Shown: positions 7,845 to 17,260 of the stretch, piece after piece
Layout of the letters: each line of letters begins with the position of its first letter
Position numbering within the stretch: the first letter of the stretch is position 1
DNA from: Pseudomonas bubulae
GTDB lineage: Bacteria; Pseudomonadota; Gammaproteobacteria; Pseudomonadales; Pseudomonadaceae
Assembly (NCBI RefSeq): GCF_037023725.1
Contig: NZ_CP146077.1
Location: 843,001-907,000 of the forward strand
Length of the DNA: 64,000 bases
Direction: 5' to 3'
Position numbers and translations under genes: made by a program
Notes under the pieces: model-generated
Told to the model about the DNA's origin: nothing
What the model saw: the letters and a program-made list of their open reading frames with translations, nothing else
Databases searched by the model: none

Positions 7845-8476
7845 ACAAACACCTCGGTGGCACGACGGCGAAACCAACCGGTCAACGACAGACGGTCACG
7901 GGTCGCAGGCATGACTTCATGGGGGATTTCGCCCGAGAGAAAGACCACCAGACACCCGCCGGTCGGCAACACGTCATAGTCGATATCGCCGTCCAGGTAC
8001 ATGCGCAAATGCCCACCATGCTCGGGCAGCCAGCCCTGGTTGAGATAGACCACGGCCGAAACCATGCGCCGGTCATCATCCCGAAAGCGGTCCAGATGCT
8101 TGAGGTAAAACGCACCGGGCGGGTAGAGCGCAAAGTGGCTTTCAAAGTCCTCCAGGCCCAAAAAAAGCCTGCGATTCATGGCGATTCGCAGGCTTTCCAT
8201 TAACCCCAGGTAACTGTCGCAAGCCAGCGCCTCTCCCGGCTCCAGCCATTGGATATGGTCACCGCGTATTCCCTCGCGTACCTCCTGAGTCACACCGCGG
8301 CCGACCGCTGCCGGGGTCAGTTCGCCTTCAGCTGAACGTTTATGGCACTCAGCCGCCAGTTCGAGGGTCAGAGCCTCGGGCAGGAAAATATTTTGCTGTG
8401 ACCATCCCTGCGTATACAGGTCGTCGACGATGCGTAGCAACAGCGGGTGATCAGAGGGTATTTGCATGGCGCGCAT
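7841..8476 (-). CDS. 2-oxoglutarate/Fe(II)-dependent oxygenase (prolyl-4-hydroxylase-like)
   Basis: About 211 residues. The double-stranded beta-helix metal site is visible: His127-x-Asp129 (KHLDRF), distal His186 (IPHEV) and Arg195 for 2-oxoglutarate, with LNQGWLPEHGGHLRMY between them, typical of the P4H fold. Such proteins hydroxylate prolyl or other side chains; the target here is unknown. The start is uncertain: ATG 8476 and ATG 8467 are both possible, and only a GAGG 12 bases before 8476 resembles a ribosome site. Overlaps the DUF523 gene by four bases. Confidence 0.88.
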   Translation of the reverse strand: MRAMQIPSDHPLLLRIVDDLYTQGWSQQNIFLPEALTLELAAECHKRSAEGELTPAAVGRGVTQEVREGIRGDHIQWLEPGEALACDSYLGLMESLRIAMNRRLFLGLEDFESHFALYPPGAFYLKHLDRFRDDDRRMVSAVVYLNQGWLPEHGGHLRMYLDGDIDYDVLPTGGCLVVFLSGEIPHEVMPATRDRLSLTGWFRRRATEVFV

Positions 8477-8629
8477 AGTATCGAGCCGCCTCAAAATCTG
8501 ACAGCTCCGTCTGGCTGGCAATGTCGAAATAAATCACCTGCACGCTTTAATGCCCATATGAGCAAGACGAATTCTCGACAAGTCCTACGCCACACCCGGA
8601 CAATAGCGCCCTGCAGACAGGAGCCCCTC

Positions 8630-9382
8630 ATGCGCCGCTTGTTTTTACTGTTAATGATGTTTTGTACGTTACCCGCATGGGCAGACAACCTTGATGATCT
8701 GTTTACGGTCGCCGGCTGGCCGCAACAACGTGAGCACTTCAATGATGCGCTGGGCGCTGCTCAGGAGCGTTATCGCAACAATTTGCCGCCAGCGGTCTAC
8801 CAGGCGTTGGTCAACAACAGTAGCCAGCGTTTTGCACCTGCGGCGATGGATAAGCGGGCCAAGGAACAGATGCGTAGCAACTTGCCTGATCCGAAGCCGG
8901 CGCTGGTGTTTTTCCGCTCGCCATTGGGCGGCAAAATTGTCGCCGCCGAGCTGTTGGCCACGCGCCGCGATCAATTGGCCATGCATGCGCAGGGCCTGCC
9001 GCGCATGGACGCCGACGCTACCCGCCAGTTGCTGATCAATCATTTGTCTCGCGCACTGCCTGCCCGTGAAGCCGGGGCCGAAGTCAGCCTGGCGATTGCC
9101 GGTGTTGCCGCGGACAGCTTGAGTTCGATGATCCCGGGGCTACTGGGTGGCGGGCAAGCGCAGAGCATGTTGAACGGGCAGCGCCAGCGGTTGATGGATC
9201 AGATCGGCGGCGAGCTGGATAACACCTTGCTCTACGTGTATCGCGATCTGTCTGACCCGGAGCTGGAAGAGTTCGTTACCTTTGCGCAATCGCCTGAAGG
9301 CAAGACCTATTATCAAGCAGCCCTGGCAGCGGTTCGCGCCGGGCTGGCAGTGGGGCAAAGCACTGCCAACCTGAACCCATAG
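8630..9382 (+). CDS. DUF2059 family secreted protein
   Basis: 250 residues from ATG 8630, preceded by AGGAG; the reading frame is open further upstream but without a start signal. A clear signal peptide (MRRLFLLLMMFCTLPAWA) gives a periplasmic protein beginning DNLDD. The helical mature domain includes the C-terminal stretch (DPELEEFVTFAQSPEGKTYY) typical of DUF2059, a family of unknown role. It is transcribed divergently from the oxygenase gene and ends 19 bases before the convergent hydrolase gene. Confidence 0.85.
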   Translation: MRRLFLLLMMFCTLPAWADNLDDLFTVAGWPQQREHFNDALGAAQERYRNNLPPAVYQALVNNSSQRFAPAAMDKRAKEQMRSNLPDPKPALVFFRSPLGGKIVAAELLATRRDQLAMHAQGLPRMDADATRQLLINHLSRALPAREAGAEVSLAIAGVAADSLSSMIPGLLGGGQAQSMLNGQRQRLMDQIGGELDNTLLYVYRDLSDPELEEFVTFAQSPEGKTYYQAALAAVRAGLAVGQSTANLNP

Positions 9383-9401
9383 GACAGCGCCCTTCAGGGT
9401 C

Positions 9402-10343
9402 TCAGAAATACTTGTCCAGAAAAGCGAAATATCGCTCACGTATCTCGGGCGTTTCATTCGCCAGATGGTGCCGGGCTTCAGGCAACAGCAGTGTCTGCGG
9501 CTGATTGAACTTGGCCTTGAGCACCTCAAGGTTATGCTGCCAATCCACCGTTTTATCGTCCTGGCCCTGAATCACCAGCGGCTGCCGCGCACTCGGTGCC
9601 GCGCCTTCAATTCGCGGGATCCAGCGCGCCAGGGCACCCACCCAGGCCGTCGGCAAGCGCACCGGTTGCAGAGGGTCGGCTTGCAGAAACGGCAAAAAAG
9701 CCGGGTCGTTGGAGTTTTCGCTAAAACGCCGGGCAATGCCTTTGACGAACGGGCGCAGCAGGTAGTAGCTGAGTTTCGACCAGCTCCAGCCCTTGGGTCG
9801 CACCAGGGGCGAAAGCAGTATTGCCTGGCCCTGTGCCGGGCTTTGCGCACCGCAGCGCAACAGGTGATCGAGCACAATCGCTCCCCCCGTGCTTTGCCCG
9901 CACAGATGCCAGGGCTGCGGCAACTGCAATGATTGCGCTTCGATAAACAGGCCTTGCAGCACCGCCTGGTACCGCGCGAAATCGTCGATACTGGCCCGCT
10001 CGCCACTGGACAGCCCGTGCCCCGGCAGATCACAGGCGATCACTACAAATCCGTGGTCCAGCCCCCATTCGATCACATGCCGGTAAAGCCCCATATGATC
10101 GTAAAACCCGTGAATCACAAACAAGGTCGCCACGGGTGACGAGGCTGGCCACCACACCTGACTGACGATCTCGTAACCCCCCGCAGTGAAGCGCCCCAAC
10201 TGACGTTTGACTGGCGCCTGACGATGGGGAAAATCCAGACCGTAATAACGCTGATACGCCAGGGCTTCACTCGATAACGGCTGGCCCGCAGCCAGCGGCT
10301 GCAGGCTGGCGCGCAAGGAATCGGGAGAAAACAGGGCAGGCAT
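9402..10343 (-). CDS. Alpha/beta hydrolase (lysophospholipase/monoacylglycerol lipase-like)
   Basis: 313 residues. Serine hydrolase of the Hydrolase_4 (S33-like) group. The oxyanion-hole region FVIHGFYDHMG, the nucleophile elbow GQSTGG, a following Asp (GQDDKTV) and the late His (ARHHLAN) make a complete triad. There is no signal peptide, so it is cytoplasmic; related enzymes act on lysophospholipids or monoacylglycerols, and the substrate here is not shown. Convergent with the DUF2059 gene and divergent from the next one. Confidence 0.9.
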   Translation of the reverse strand: MPALFSPDSLRASLQPLAAGQPLSSEALAYQRYYGLDFPHRQAPVKRQLGRFTAGGYEIVSQVWWPASSPVATLFVIHGFYDHMGLYRHVIEWGLDHGFVVIACDLPGHGLSSGERASIDDFARYQAVLQGLFIEAQSLQLPQPWHLCGQSTGGAIVLDHLLRCGAQSPAQGQAILLSPLVRPKGWSWSKLSYYLLRPFVKGIARRFSENSNDPAFLPFLQADPLQPVRLPTAWVGALARWIPRIEGAAPSARQPLVIQGQDDKTVDWQHNLEVLKAKFNQPQTLLLPEARHHLANETPEIRERYFAFLDKYF

Positions 10344-10451
10344 AGAGGCTTCCAGACAGGGCGCAGGCGCGCAAAACAGGCTTTATAGACCTTCAATATT
10401 CATCTGTCAGGTCAAGCATGGCAAGCTACGCGGCCTTCAAGGAGCTTTCCA

Positions 10452-11036
10452 ATGCCGGTGCCCCCGTTCAAAACCCTGTTGGCCTGCCTGCTGACGCTGA
10501 TCTGCGCGGTGGGGTTGTGGACGGCCTACGACTGGTTCCAGGGCCGCTATATCCGTGCCTTCAGTGATCAGGCCGCTTTGTTCTCCGGAGATGTACTGAG
10601 CCTGCCCGCCGAACTGTCGGGTCCGGGTGCCATTCGCGTGGTGCACTTCTGGGACCCGGCGTGCCCCTGCAACGTTGGCAACCAGCAGCACCTCAGCGAG
10701 CTGCTGGCTCATTACGCGCCCCAAGGCGTCGAATTCTACTCACTGCAAAAGCCCGGCACTCACGGTCAATTACCCGCCACCCTGGGCGCGATCAAGGCGC
10801 TGGCCAGCCTGCCCGGCGCCGAGCATCTGAGTGCCAGCCCGGCCGTGGCCATCTGGGACCGCAGTGGCCAACTGGCCTACTTTGGCCCCTACAGCGAAGG
10901 GGCCACCTGCAACGCCAGCAACAGTTTCATAGAACCCATCCTGCAAGCCCTGAGCGAAGGTCGCCCGGTCAAGGCCACCCATACCATGGCGGTGGGCTGT
11001 TACTGCTCCTGGCAAGATAAAAGCGCCGCCCACTGA
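10452..11036 (+). CDS. DUF6436-like membrane-anchored thioredoxin-fold protein
   Basis: 194 residues. An N-terminal helix (about residues 7-24) anchors a periplasmic domain. VVHFWDPACPCN at 63-74 resembles the thioredoxin active-site region but with Cys71-Pro-Cys73 (CxC) rather than CxxC. A second CxC (GCYCSW) lies near the C-terminus, with another Cys in GATCNASN. This pattern suits a disulfide or metal handling protein, but the activity is unproven. ATG 10452 has an AAGGAG site, and the gene is followed 40 bases later by the acylase gene, probably in the same operon. Confidence 0.8.
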   Translation: MPVPPFKTLLACLLTLICAVGLWTAYDWFQGRYIRAFSDQAALFSGDVLSLPAELSGPGAIRVVHFWDPACPCNVGNQQHLSELLAHYAPQGVEFYSLQKPGTHGQLPATLGAIKALASLPGAEHLSASPAVAIWDRSGQLAYFGPYSEGATCNASNSFIEPILQALSEGRPVKATHTMAVGCYCSWQDKSAAH

Positions 11037-11076
11037 TATCGCCCCGGCGCGTACGACCAGAACAAGGAGTTGCTTC

Positions 11077-13458
11077 ATGAATCGCAGCCTGACCGTTATC
11101 GCCGTTGCCATTGTCGTCCTTGCAGGCGGCGGGGCCTGGTACGTGCAGAGCAAACTGCCCGTACGCCAGGGGCAAGTGGCGCTTGCAGCGTTGCAGGGGC
11201 CGGTCACGGTGCGTTATGACGAGCGCGGTGTGCCGCATATTCGTGCAGGCAACCAGGCGGATATGTACCGGGCCCTGGGCTACGTTCAGGCACAAGACCG
11301 GCTGTTTCAGATGGAGATCATGCGCCGCCTCGCCCGGGGCGAACTGGCCGAGGTGCTGGGCCCCAAGCTGGTCGATACCGACAAGCTGTTTCGCAGCCTG
11401 CGCATCCGTGAGCGGGCTGCGAGTTACTTGACTGAGCTGGATCACCAGTCCCCGTCATTTCTGGCCTTGCAGGCTTACCTGGACGGGATCAATCAATACC
11501 AGGCCAACAACCCCAAACCCGTGGAGTTCGACCTGCTGGGCATCGCCCCCCGGCCCTTTACCGGCGAAGATACCATCAGTGTCGCCGGCTACATGGCTTA
11601 CAGCTTTGCCGCCGGCTTTCGTACCGAACCGCTGCTGACCTATATACGTGACCAACTGGGCAGCGATTACCTGAAAATCTTCGACCTCGACTGGCAGCCC
11701 CAGGGCGTATTGTCTCCTGCACTGGCGGCCAGCGACTGGGAAACCCTGGGGGCGCTGGCCCAACTGAGCGATCAGGCCCTGAGCCAGGCGGGCTTGCCGC
11801 AGTTTGAAGGCAGCAACGCCTGGGTGGTGTCAGGCAAACGCACACAAAGTGGCAAGCCACTGCTGGCGGGTGACCCGCATATCCGTTTTGCGGCACCGTC
11901 TGTGTGGTACGAAGCGCAGCTGTCGGCACCGGATTTCGACCTGTATGGCTACCATCAGGCGCTGGTGCCGTTCGCTTTTCTGGGCAACAACCCCGATTTT
12001 GGCTGGAGCCTGACCATGTTCCAGAACGACGACCTGGACCTGATCGCGGAAAAGACCAACCCCGCCAACCCCAACCAGGTGTGGTACTACGGCCAGTGGG
12101 TCGACATGACCCGCAGCGAGCAACAGATTGCCGTCAAGGGCGAGGCGCCGGTGACCCTCACCCTGCGCCAGTCACCCCACGGGCCGATTATCAATGACGT
12201 GCTGGGCGCCACGGCGGGCAACACGCCGATTGCCATGTGGTGGGGCTTTCTGGAAACGAAAAATCCGATCCTCGAAGGCTTCTACCAGCTCAACCGCGCC
12301 GACACCCTGAGCAGGGCGCGTACGGCAGCGACGTTTATTCAGGCGCCGGGGCTGAACCTGGTGTGGGCAAACGCCAAGGGGGATATCGGATGGTGGGCAG
12401 CAGCGCAGTTGCCCAAACGCCCGGCGGGGGTCAACCCGGCATTCATCCTCGATGGCAGCACCTCACAGGCCGATAAAGACGGTTTTTACCCGTTCAGCGC
12501 CAACCCCCAGGAAGAAAACCCGGCGCGGGGCTATATCGTGTCGGCCAACTTTCAGCCGCTGTCGCCTGCCGGCATCGAGATTCCCGGTTATTACAACCTG
12601 GCCGATCGCGGCCAGCAGCTTGATCGCCAGCTCAGCGATGCCAGCGTGAAGTGGAACCTGAAAAACAGCCAGGCCTTGCAGTTGGGGACTGCCACGGGCT
12701 ACGCGCAGCGTGTGCTCAAGCCCCTGTTGCCGGTGCTGCGCGAAGTGGTCACGGACCCGGGCGAACGCAAACTGGTGGAGCAACTGGCACAGTGGAAGGG
12801 CGATTATCCGCTGGACTCAACTGCGGCGACCTTGTTCAACCAGTTTTTGTACAGCCTCACAGAGGCCACCATGCGCGACAAACTGGGCGACAGTTTTTTT
12901 GATGCCATGCTGACTACGCGTGTGATCGATGCTGCCTTGCCGCGCCTTGCGGCCAGCCCGGATTCACTGTGGTGGGACAACCGCAGCACCGCGCGCACAG
13001 AAACCCGCGCCGATACGGTCAAGGTGGCGTGGCAGGCCAGCATCGCCCATTTGAAGGCCACCCTGGGTGACGACCCCGGGCAATGGCGCTGGGGCGTGGC
13101 CCACACCCTGACCCATGAACACCCGCTGGGGCGGCAAAAGCCCCTGGACTGGCTGCTCAACGTCGGCCCCTTCGCCGCCCCCGGCGGCCACGAAGTGCCC
13201 AACAACCTCAGCGCCAAACTGGGCAATGCCCCGTGGCCAGTGAGCTACGGCCCGTCTACCCGGCGCCTGATCGACTTTGCCGAGCCGTCCCACGGGCTGA
13301 CCATCAACCCGGTCGGGCAAAGTGGCGTGCCGTTCGACAAGCACTACCGCGACCAGGCCGAGTCCTACATCGAGGGTGATTACGACAAACCGCATATGGA
13401 CGAAAACGAAATCCAGCTCAATACCCGCAGCACCTTGCGGCTGGTGCCAGCGGGGTAA
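11077..13458 (+). CDS. Penicillin acylase family Ntn hydrolase (possible AHL acylase)
   Basis: 793 residues, the size of the penicillin/acyl-homoserine-lactone acylase precursors. An N-terminal signal anchor (1-23) is followed by the alpha-chain (YDERGVPHIRA, GYVQAQDRLFQME). The precursor processing point is Gly245-Ser246 in EGSNAWVVSG, where Ser246 becomes the N-terminal nucleophile of the beta-chain; LAGDPH follows as expected. Members cleave amide bonds of acylated small molecules in the periplasm; the Pseudomonas enzymes PvdQ, QuiP and HacB cleave long-chain homoserine lactones or siderophore precursors. Length and layout resemble HacB. The substrate is inferred, not shown. ATG 11077 follows AAGGAG. 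Confidence 0.9.
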   Translation: MNRSLTVIAVAIVVLAGGGAWYVQSKLPVRQGQVALAALQGPVTVRYDERGVPHIRAGNQADMYRALGYVQAQDRLFQMEIMRRLARGELAEVLGPKLVDTDKLFRSLRIRERAASYLTELDHQSPSFLALQAYLDGINQYQANNPKPVEFDLLGIAPRPFTGEDTISVAGYMAYSFAAGFRTEPLLTYIRDQLGSDYLKIFDLDWQPQGVLSPALAASDWETLGALAQLSDQALSQAGLPQFEGSNAWVVSGKRTQSGKPLLAGDPHIRFAAPSVWYEAQLSAPDFDLYGYHQALVPFAFLGNNPDFGWSLTMFQNDDLDLIAEKTNPANPNQVWYYGQWVDMTRSEQQIAVKGEAPVTLTLRQSPHGPIINDVLGATAGNTPIAMWWGFLETKNPILEGFYQLNRADTLSRARTAATFIQAPGLNLVWANAKGDIGWWAAAQLPKRPAGVNPAFILDGSTSQADKDGFYPFSANPQEENPARGYIVSANFQPLSPAGIEIPGYYNLADRGQQLDRQLSDASVKWNLKNSQALQLGTATGYAQRVLKPLLPVLREVVTDPGERKLVEQLAQWKGDYPLDSTAATLFNQFLYSLTEATMRDKLGDSFFDAMLTTRVIDAALPRLAASPDSLWWDNRSTARTETRADTVKVAWQASIAHLKATLGDDPGQWRWGVAHTLTHEHPLGRQKPLDWLLNVGPFAAPGGHEVPNNLSAKLGNAPWPVSYGPSTRRLIDFAEPSHGLTINPVGQSGVPFDKHYRDQAESYIEGDYDKPHMDENEIQLNTRSTLRLVPAG

Positions 13459-13465
13459 GGCCGAT

Positions 13466-13550
13466 GTGGGAGCGGGCTTGCTCGCGACTGGATCGTCGCG
13501 GTCTTGCAGCGCCACCGCGCTGTCCGCATCGCGAGCAAGCCCGCTCCCAC
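13466..13550. repeat. REP pair (inverted, near-perfect arms)
   Basis: gtgggagcgggcttgctcgc and its inverse gcgagcaagcccgctcccac flank about 45 bases. The arms are almost identical to those at 45884-45967. It lies between the convergent acylase and ubiA genes, at a point where the gene order stops matching the usual ubiA-phoB neighbourhood. Confidence 0.9.
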
Positions 13551-13591
13551 ACGGGTTGGGTCAGCGTTGAAAAAACTCGCGGGGCAGGGGC

Positions 13592-14482
13592 TCAAGCCAC
13601 CGCATAATTGAGCACGATCCCCACAAAAATCGCCAACCCTGCCCAGTGGTTGTGCAGGAAGGCCTTGAAGCAGCGCTGCGGATCACGGTCGCGGGTGTAC
13701 CAGAATTCCCACACAAAACAGCCCGCCGCCGCCAGCAGGCCAAGGTGGAACCAGCCGCCCAGCTCAAAGTGCGACCCTGCCAGCAGCAGGCAACCCAGGG
13801 CCAGACCCTGCAGGCTGAGGATGATCACGCGGTCGGCATCGCCAAACAGGATGGCAGTGGATTTAACCCCGATCTTGAGATCATCTTCGCGGTCGGTCAT
13901 GGCGTAGTAGGTGTCGTAGGCCACTGTCCACAGCAGGTTGGCGATGTACAGCAGCCAGGCCGCAGCAGGCAGGCTGCCGGTCTCGGCCGTAAAGGCCATC
14001 GGTATGCCCCACGAGAACGCTGCGCCCAGCACCACTTGCGGGTAGTAGGTGTAGCGCTTCATGAACGGGTAAGTGGCCGCCAGTGCCAGCGCGCCAAATG
14101 AAAGCCAGATGGTCGGAGCATTGGTGCACAGCACCAGCAGGAAGCTGACCCCCATCAACAGCGCAAAGAACACCAGGGCTTCTTTGCTGCTGATTTTGCC
14201 ACTGGCCATAGGCCGTTGTTCTGTTCGTTTGACATGACCATCCACCTTGCGGTCGGCAAAGTCGTTGATCACGCAGCCGGCAGCACGGGTCAACACCACG
14301 CCTAAGACAAAAATCAGCAGGTTACCCACCGAGGGTACGCCTTTGGCGGCCACCCACAATGCCCACAAGGTCGGCCACAGCAGCAGGTAGATGCCGATGG
14401 GCTTGTCCATGCGGGTCAGCTGGATAAAGTCCCAGGCACGGGGGTTGAAACGGTTGAGTGATTTGAGCAGGCGCGTGTACAT
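13592..14482 (-). CDS. ubiA: 4-hydroxybenzoate octaprenyltransferase
   Basis: 296 residues. Inner-membrane prenyltransferase that attaches the polyprenyl tail to 4-hydroxybenzoate in ubiquinone synthesis. Eight to nine hydrophobic segments are visible, with both Asp-rich magnesium/diphosphate motifs (NDFADRKVD and [13 protein letters not shown]). ATG 14482 overlaps the ubiC stop (TGATG) and has a GGAGAA site inside ubiC; the longer frame upstream lies within ubiC. It follows ubiC directly, so the two enzymes act in sequence from chorismate. Confidence 0.97.
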   Translation of the reverse strand: MYTRLLKSLNRFNPRAWDFIQLTRMDKPIGIYLLLWPTLWALWVAAKGVPSVGNLLIFVLGVVLTRAAGCVINDFADRKVDGHVKRTEQRPMASGKISSKEALVFFALLMGVSFLLVLCTNAPTIWLSFGALALAATYPFMKRYTYYPQVVLGAAFSWGIPMAFTAETGSLPAAAWLLYIANLLWTVAYDTYYAMTDREDDLKIGVKSTAILFGDADRVIILSLQGLALGCLLLAGSHFELGGWFHLGLLAAAGCFVWEFWYTRDRDPQRCFKAFLHNHWAGLAIFVGIVLNYAVA

Positions 14483-15045
14483 CAATTGTTCTCCGACCGG
14501 GCACCGAGGGCGGCCCACAGTTTGGGTAAAAACACTTCGGCCACCAGCACGCTCAGTTTGCCACGCACAAAGCGCGAGCGGCGTGCCCACAGGTGATCGA
14601 CCTGATCAACCTGCGGCAACCAGTTACGCGGGTAATGGCACACCTGCAGGGCTCCGCGCTCAAAGGCCTGGTCGCTGAACAGCAACTCCCCCAGCGAGCG
14701 GTTGCCCAGTTCGTCCATGTTCAGGCCACCCTCTTGCAGTGAGCTTTTACCCGCGACACTGCGTGCAAACACCCAAGGCTCACCGTGCCCGCGCAAATAC
14801 ACTTCGCGCACCCAGCCCTGAACGCCTTCAGGCAGGTCCAACGCAGCGCATTCATCCGGGCGCAGTACTTGCCAACCTTCATAAAGTGGAAGCACGCTGA
14901 AGGCATTATCTGAAATTGCAGTGAGACGCCGAGTCAGAGAGCCCTCGTCAAATAGCCAGTCCAGGGTCTGTGTGTCAGGCAGCGCAGGAAGTTGGCCTTG
15001 TTCAAGCCATACAGGGGGGATAAGCGGAGAAGTTATGTGCGGCAC
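14482..15045 (-). CDS. ubiC: Chorismate lyase
   Basis: 187 residues. Converts chorismate to 4-hydroxybenzoate and pyruvate, the first committed step of ubiquinone synthesis. Family features include the REVYLRG stretch with the key Arg, the [10 protein letters not shown] loop and the conserved C-terminal RRSRF. The start is GTG 15045 with a poor ribosome site; no better in-frame start exists close by. First gene of ubiC-ubiA, divergent from the rubredoxin gene. Confidence 0.93.
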   Translation of the reverse strand: MPHITSPLIPPVWLEQGQLPALPDTQTLDWLFDEGSLTRRLTAISDNAFSVLPLYEGWQVLRPDECAALDLPEGVQGWVREVYLRGHGEPWVFARSVAGKSSLQEGGLNMDELGNRSLGELLFSDQAFERGALQVCHYPRNWLPQVDQVDHLWARRSRFVRGKLSVLVAEVFLPKLWAALGARSENN

Positions 15046-15248
15046 GGTGGGTCATAATTGGCAGCCATTGAGGTCGGCGAGCTTATCACGCGGATCCTCG
15101 AATGAGCGTCCAAGGGACTTTTGCCCGTATTGGTGCTTGCATCTGCGGGTGGTCATCAGTACAAAACGCCCTGAATTTGACGAGTAACACGGCGCCTGTT
15201 GATAAGTCCGTGGCCTTGTCCAAGCCTGAACCTTTAGGAAATACCCAG

Positions 15249-15416
15249 ATGAAGAAGTGGCAATGCATTGTATGTGGACTGATTTATAACGAAGCCGACG
15301 GCTGGCCGGATGATGGCATCGCCCCCGGTACCCTGTGGCAGGACGTACCTGAAGACTGGCTGTGCCCGGATTGTGGCGTCGGTAAAATGGATTTCGAGAT
15401 GATTGAAATCAACTGA
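15249..15416 (+). CDS. rubA: Rubredoxin
   Basis: 55 residues, the standard rubredoxin length. Four cysteines in CIVCG (6, 9) and CPDCG (39, 42) bind one iron. It carries electrons from the reductase encoded next to alkane hydroxylases or other acceptors. ATG 15249 has an AGGAAA site; the frame is open upstream but that part does not look like a rubredoxin extension. Pseudomonads often have two tandem rubredoxins here; only one is present. Confidence 0.95.
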   Translation: MKKWQCIVCGLIYNEADGWPDDGIAPGTLWQDVPEDWLCPDCGVGKMDFEMIEIN

Positions 15417-15456
15417 TCAACCCTTTTAAAACCTGATTCAACTTCTGGAGATTGGC

Positions 15457-16605
15457 ATGAACGCACCTGTCGTGATCGTTGGCACCGGGCTGGCCGGCTA
15501 TAACCTGGCCCGTGAGTTTCGCAAGCTGGACAGCGAAACCCCGCTGCTGTTGATCACCTCCGATGACGGGCGCTCTTACTCCAAGCCAATGCTGTCTACC
15601 GGCTTTGGCAAAAACAAAGAGGCTGACGGCCTGAGCATGGCCACGCCCGAGGCGATGGCCGAGCAGCTCAAGGCCCAGGTGCGTATCCATACCCGCATCA
15701 GCGGTATCGACCCGGGCCACAAGCAATTGTGGATCGGTGAAGAGGCGGTGCCCTATCGTGACCTGGTGCTGGCCTGGGGTGCGCAAACGGTGCAGGTCCC
15801 GGTGGAGGGCGACGCCCAGGATGCGATCTTCCCGATCAATGACCTGGAAGACTACGCGCGTTTTCGCGCAGCTGCCGCAGGTAAACGCCGCGTCTTGATC
15901 CTGGGCGCCGGGCTGATCGGCTGCGAATTTGCCAACGATCTGATCGCAGGCGGTTATGAGGTCGATCTGGTCGCGCCCTGCGAGCAAGTGATGCCAACCC
16001 TTTTACACCCCGCTGCTGCAGCGGCGGTGCAGGCTGGCCTCGAAAGCCTGGGCGCACGCTTTCATCTGGGCCCGGTGTTGACCCGCCTGCAACGTACCGA
16101 CAGCGGCCTCGAGGCGCATTTGTCGGATGGCAGTGTCGTTCCGTGCGATGTGGTGGTGTCCGCCATCGGTTTGCGCCCTCGCATTGATATGGCCGCCGCT
16201 GCGGGGATCAAGGTCAATCGCGGGGTTGAGGTGGATCGTCATCTTAAAACCTCTCACTCCCATATCTACGCGCTGGGCGATTGTGCCGAGGTCGACGGCC
16301 TTAACCTGCTGTATGTGATGCCGTTGATGAGTTGCGCCCGGGCGCTGGCGCAAACCCTGGCAGGCAACCCGACCGCGGTCAGTTACGGAGCCATGCCCAT
16401 TACGGTGAAAACCCCGGTTTGCCCGCTGGTGGTGTCACCTGTGCCGCGTGGCTATGAGGGTGTGTGGACCGTGGAAGGCCAGGGCGCCGATATCAAGGCG
16501 CTGTGCCGCGACGCAGACGGCAAGTTGCTCGGTTATGCGCTGACGGGTGAGGCTGTTCGAGAAAAACTCGCGCTAAACAAAGAGCTGCCTGCACTTTTGG
16601 CGTAA
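15457..16605 (+). CDS. Rubredoxin-NAD(+) reductase
   Basis: 382 residues. FAD flavoprotein that passes electrons from NADH to rubredoxin. The N-terminal FAD-binding [10 protein letters not shown], the NAD-binding [12 protein letters not shown] (about residue 150) and the late [14 protein letters not shown] motif are all visible. ATG 15457 has a GGAG site 40 bases after rubA, so the two form an operon. Similar to AlkT and to the PA5349 enzyme of P. aeruginosa. Confidence 0.95.
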   Translation: MNAPVVIVGTGLAGYNLAREFRKLDSETPLLLITSDDGRSYSKPMLSTGFGKNKEADGLSMATPEAMAEQLKAQVRIHTRISGIDPGHKQLWIGEEAVPYRDLVLAWGAQTVQVPVEGDAQDAIFPINDLEDYARFRAAAAGKRRVLILGAGLIGCEFANDLIAGGYEVDLVAPCEQVMPTLLHPAAAAAVQAGLESLGARFHLGPVLTRLQRTDSGLEAHLSDGSVVPCDVVVSAIGLRPRIDMAAAAGIKVNRGVEVDRHLKTSHSHIYALGDCAEVDGLNLLYVMPLMSCARALAQTLAGNPTAVSYGAMPITVKTPVCPLVVSPVPRGYEGVWTVEGQGADIKALCRDADGKLLGYALTGEAVREKLALNKELPALLA

Positions 16606-16794
16606 AAGCGGCTCATTCTGTCGCATATGCCATTGCCTTGACTCAACAAAGCCTGTGCAGAGGCTGGCGCCGACCTTGGTCGCGTGCCATTCTCACACGG
16701 GTCTGCCGCAGTTTAGAGCCTGCGGCGCCTTGGGCGCTGTTCCGTAGAGAGCAGCACGGACATAACAACAAAAAACCGTCAATGAGGCTTCATC

Positions 16795-17070
16795 ATGCGT
16801 AAACCCGATCTCGCCGCAGCTATCGCTGAAAAGGCTGACCTAACCAAAGAACAAGCCAACCGCGTTCTCAATGCGGTGCTGGAAGAAATCACCCAGGCCC
16901 TGCATCGCAAGGACAGCGTTACGCTGGTCGGCTTTGGCACCTTTATCCAGCGCCACCGCGGTGCCCGTACGGGGCAAAACCCGCAAACCGGTCAGCCGGT
17001 CACCATCAAGGCCAGCAACACGGTGGCGTTCAAACCGGGCAAATTCCTCAAGGACAGCGTGAATCCTTAA
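16795..17070 (+). CDS. hupA: HU family DNA-binding protein
   Basis: 91 residues. Nucleoid protein of the HU/IHF family: the N-terminal helices (MRKPDLAAAIAEKADLTKEQ) and the conserved GFGTF...GRxPQTG-type arm (ARTGQNPQTGQPVTI) end in AFKPGKFLKD. It bends DNA without strong sequence choice. It has its own 189-base leader region and is followed by a long hairpin at 17086. The symbol is by position (gene near recG in pseudomonads); HU paralog naming varies. Confidence 0.9.
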   Translation: MRKPDLAAAIAEKADLTKEQANRVLNAVLEEITQALHRKDSVTLVGFGTFIQRHRGARTGQNPQTGQPVTIKASNTVAFKPGKFLKDSVNP

Positions 17071-17085
17071 GGCACGGGCTACATG

Positions 17086-17123
17086 AAGAATGGGCAAGCT
17101 GGCCTTGCCAGCGGCCCGTTCTT
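17086..17123 (+). terminator. Hairpin after the HU gene
   Basis: AAGAATGGGC (17086-17095) pairs with GCCCGTTCTT (17114-17123), with an inner CTGG/CCAG extension. It starts 15 bases after the stop codon and has no T run, so it may protect the 3' end rather than terminate by itself. Confidence 0.55.
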
Positions 17124-17260
17124 GAGAAAACACGGGCCGATTGTGCGGCCATAAGTGGCAAAACCTAGCCCATCTACGCCTAACTCTGCAGAAATATGGC
17201 GTTCTTCGCTCAAATCGTTACACTGCGCCGGCCATTTTTTATTTCCCCGAGGCCGCGTAC

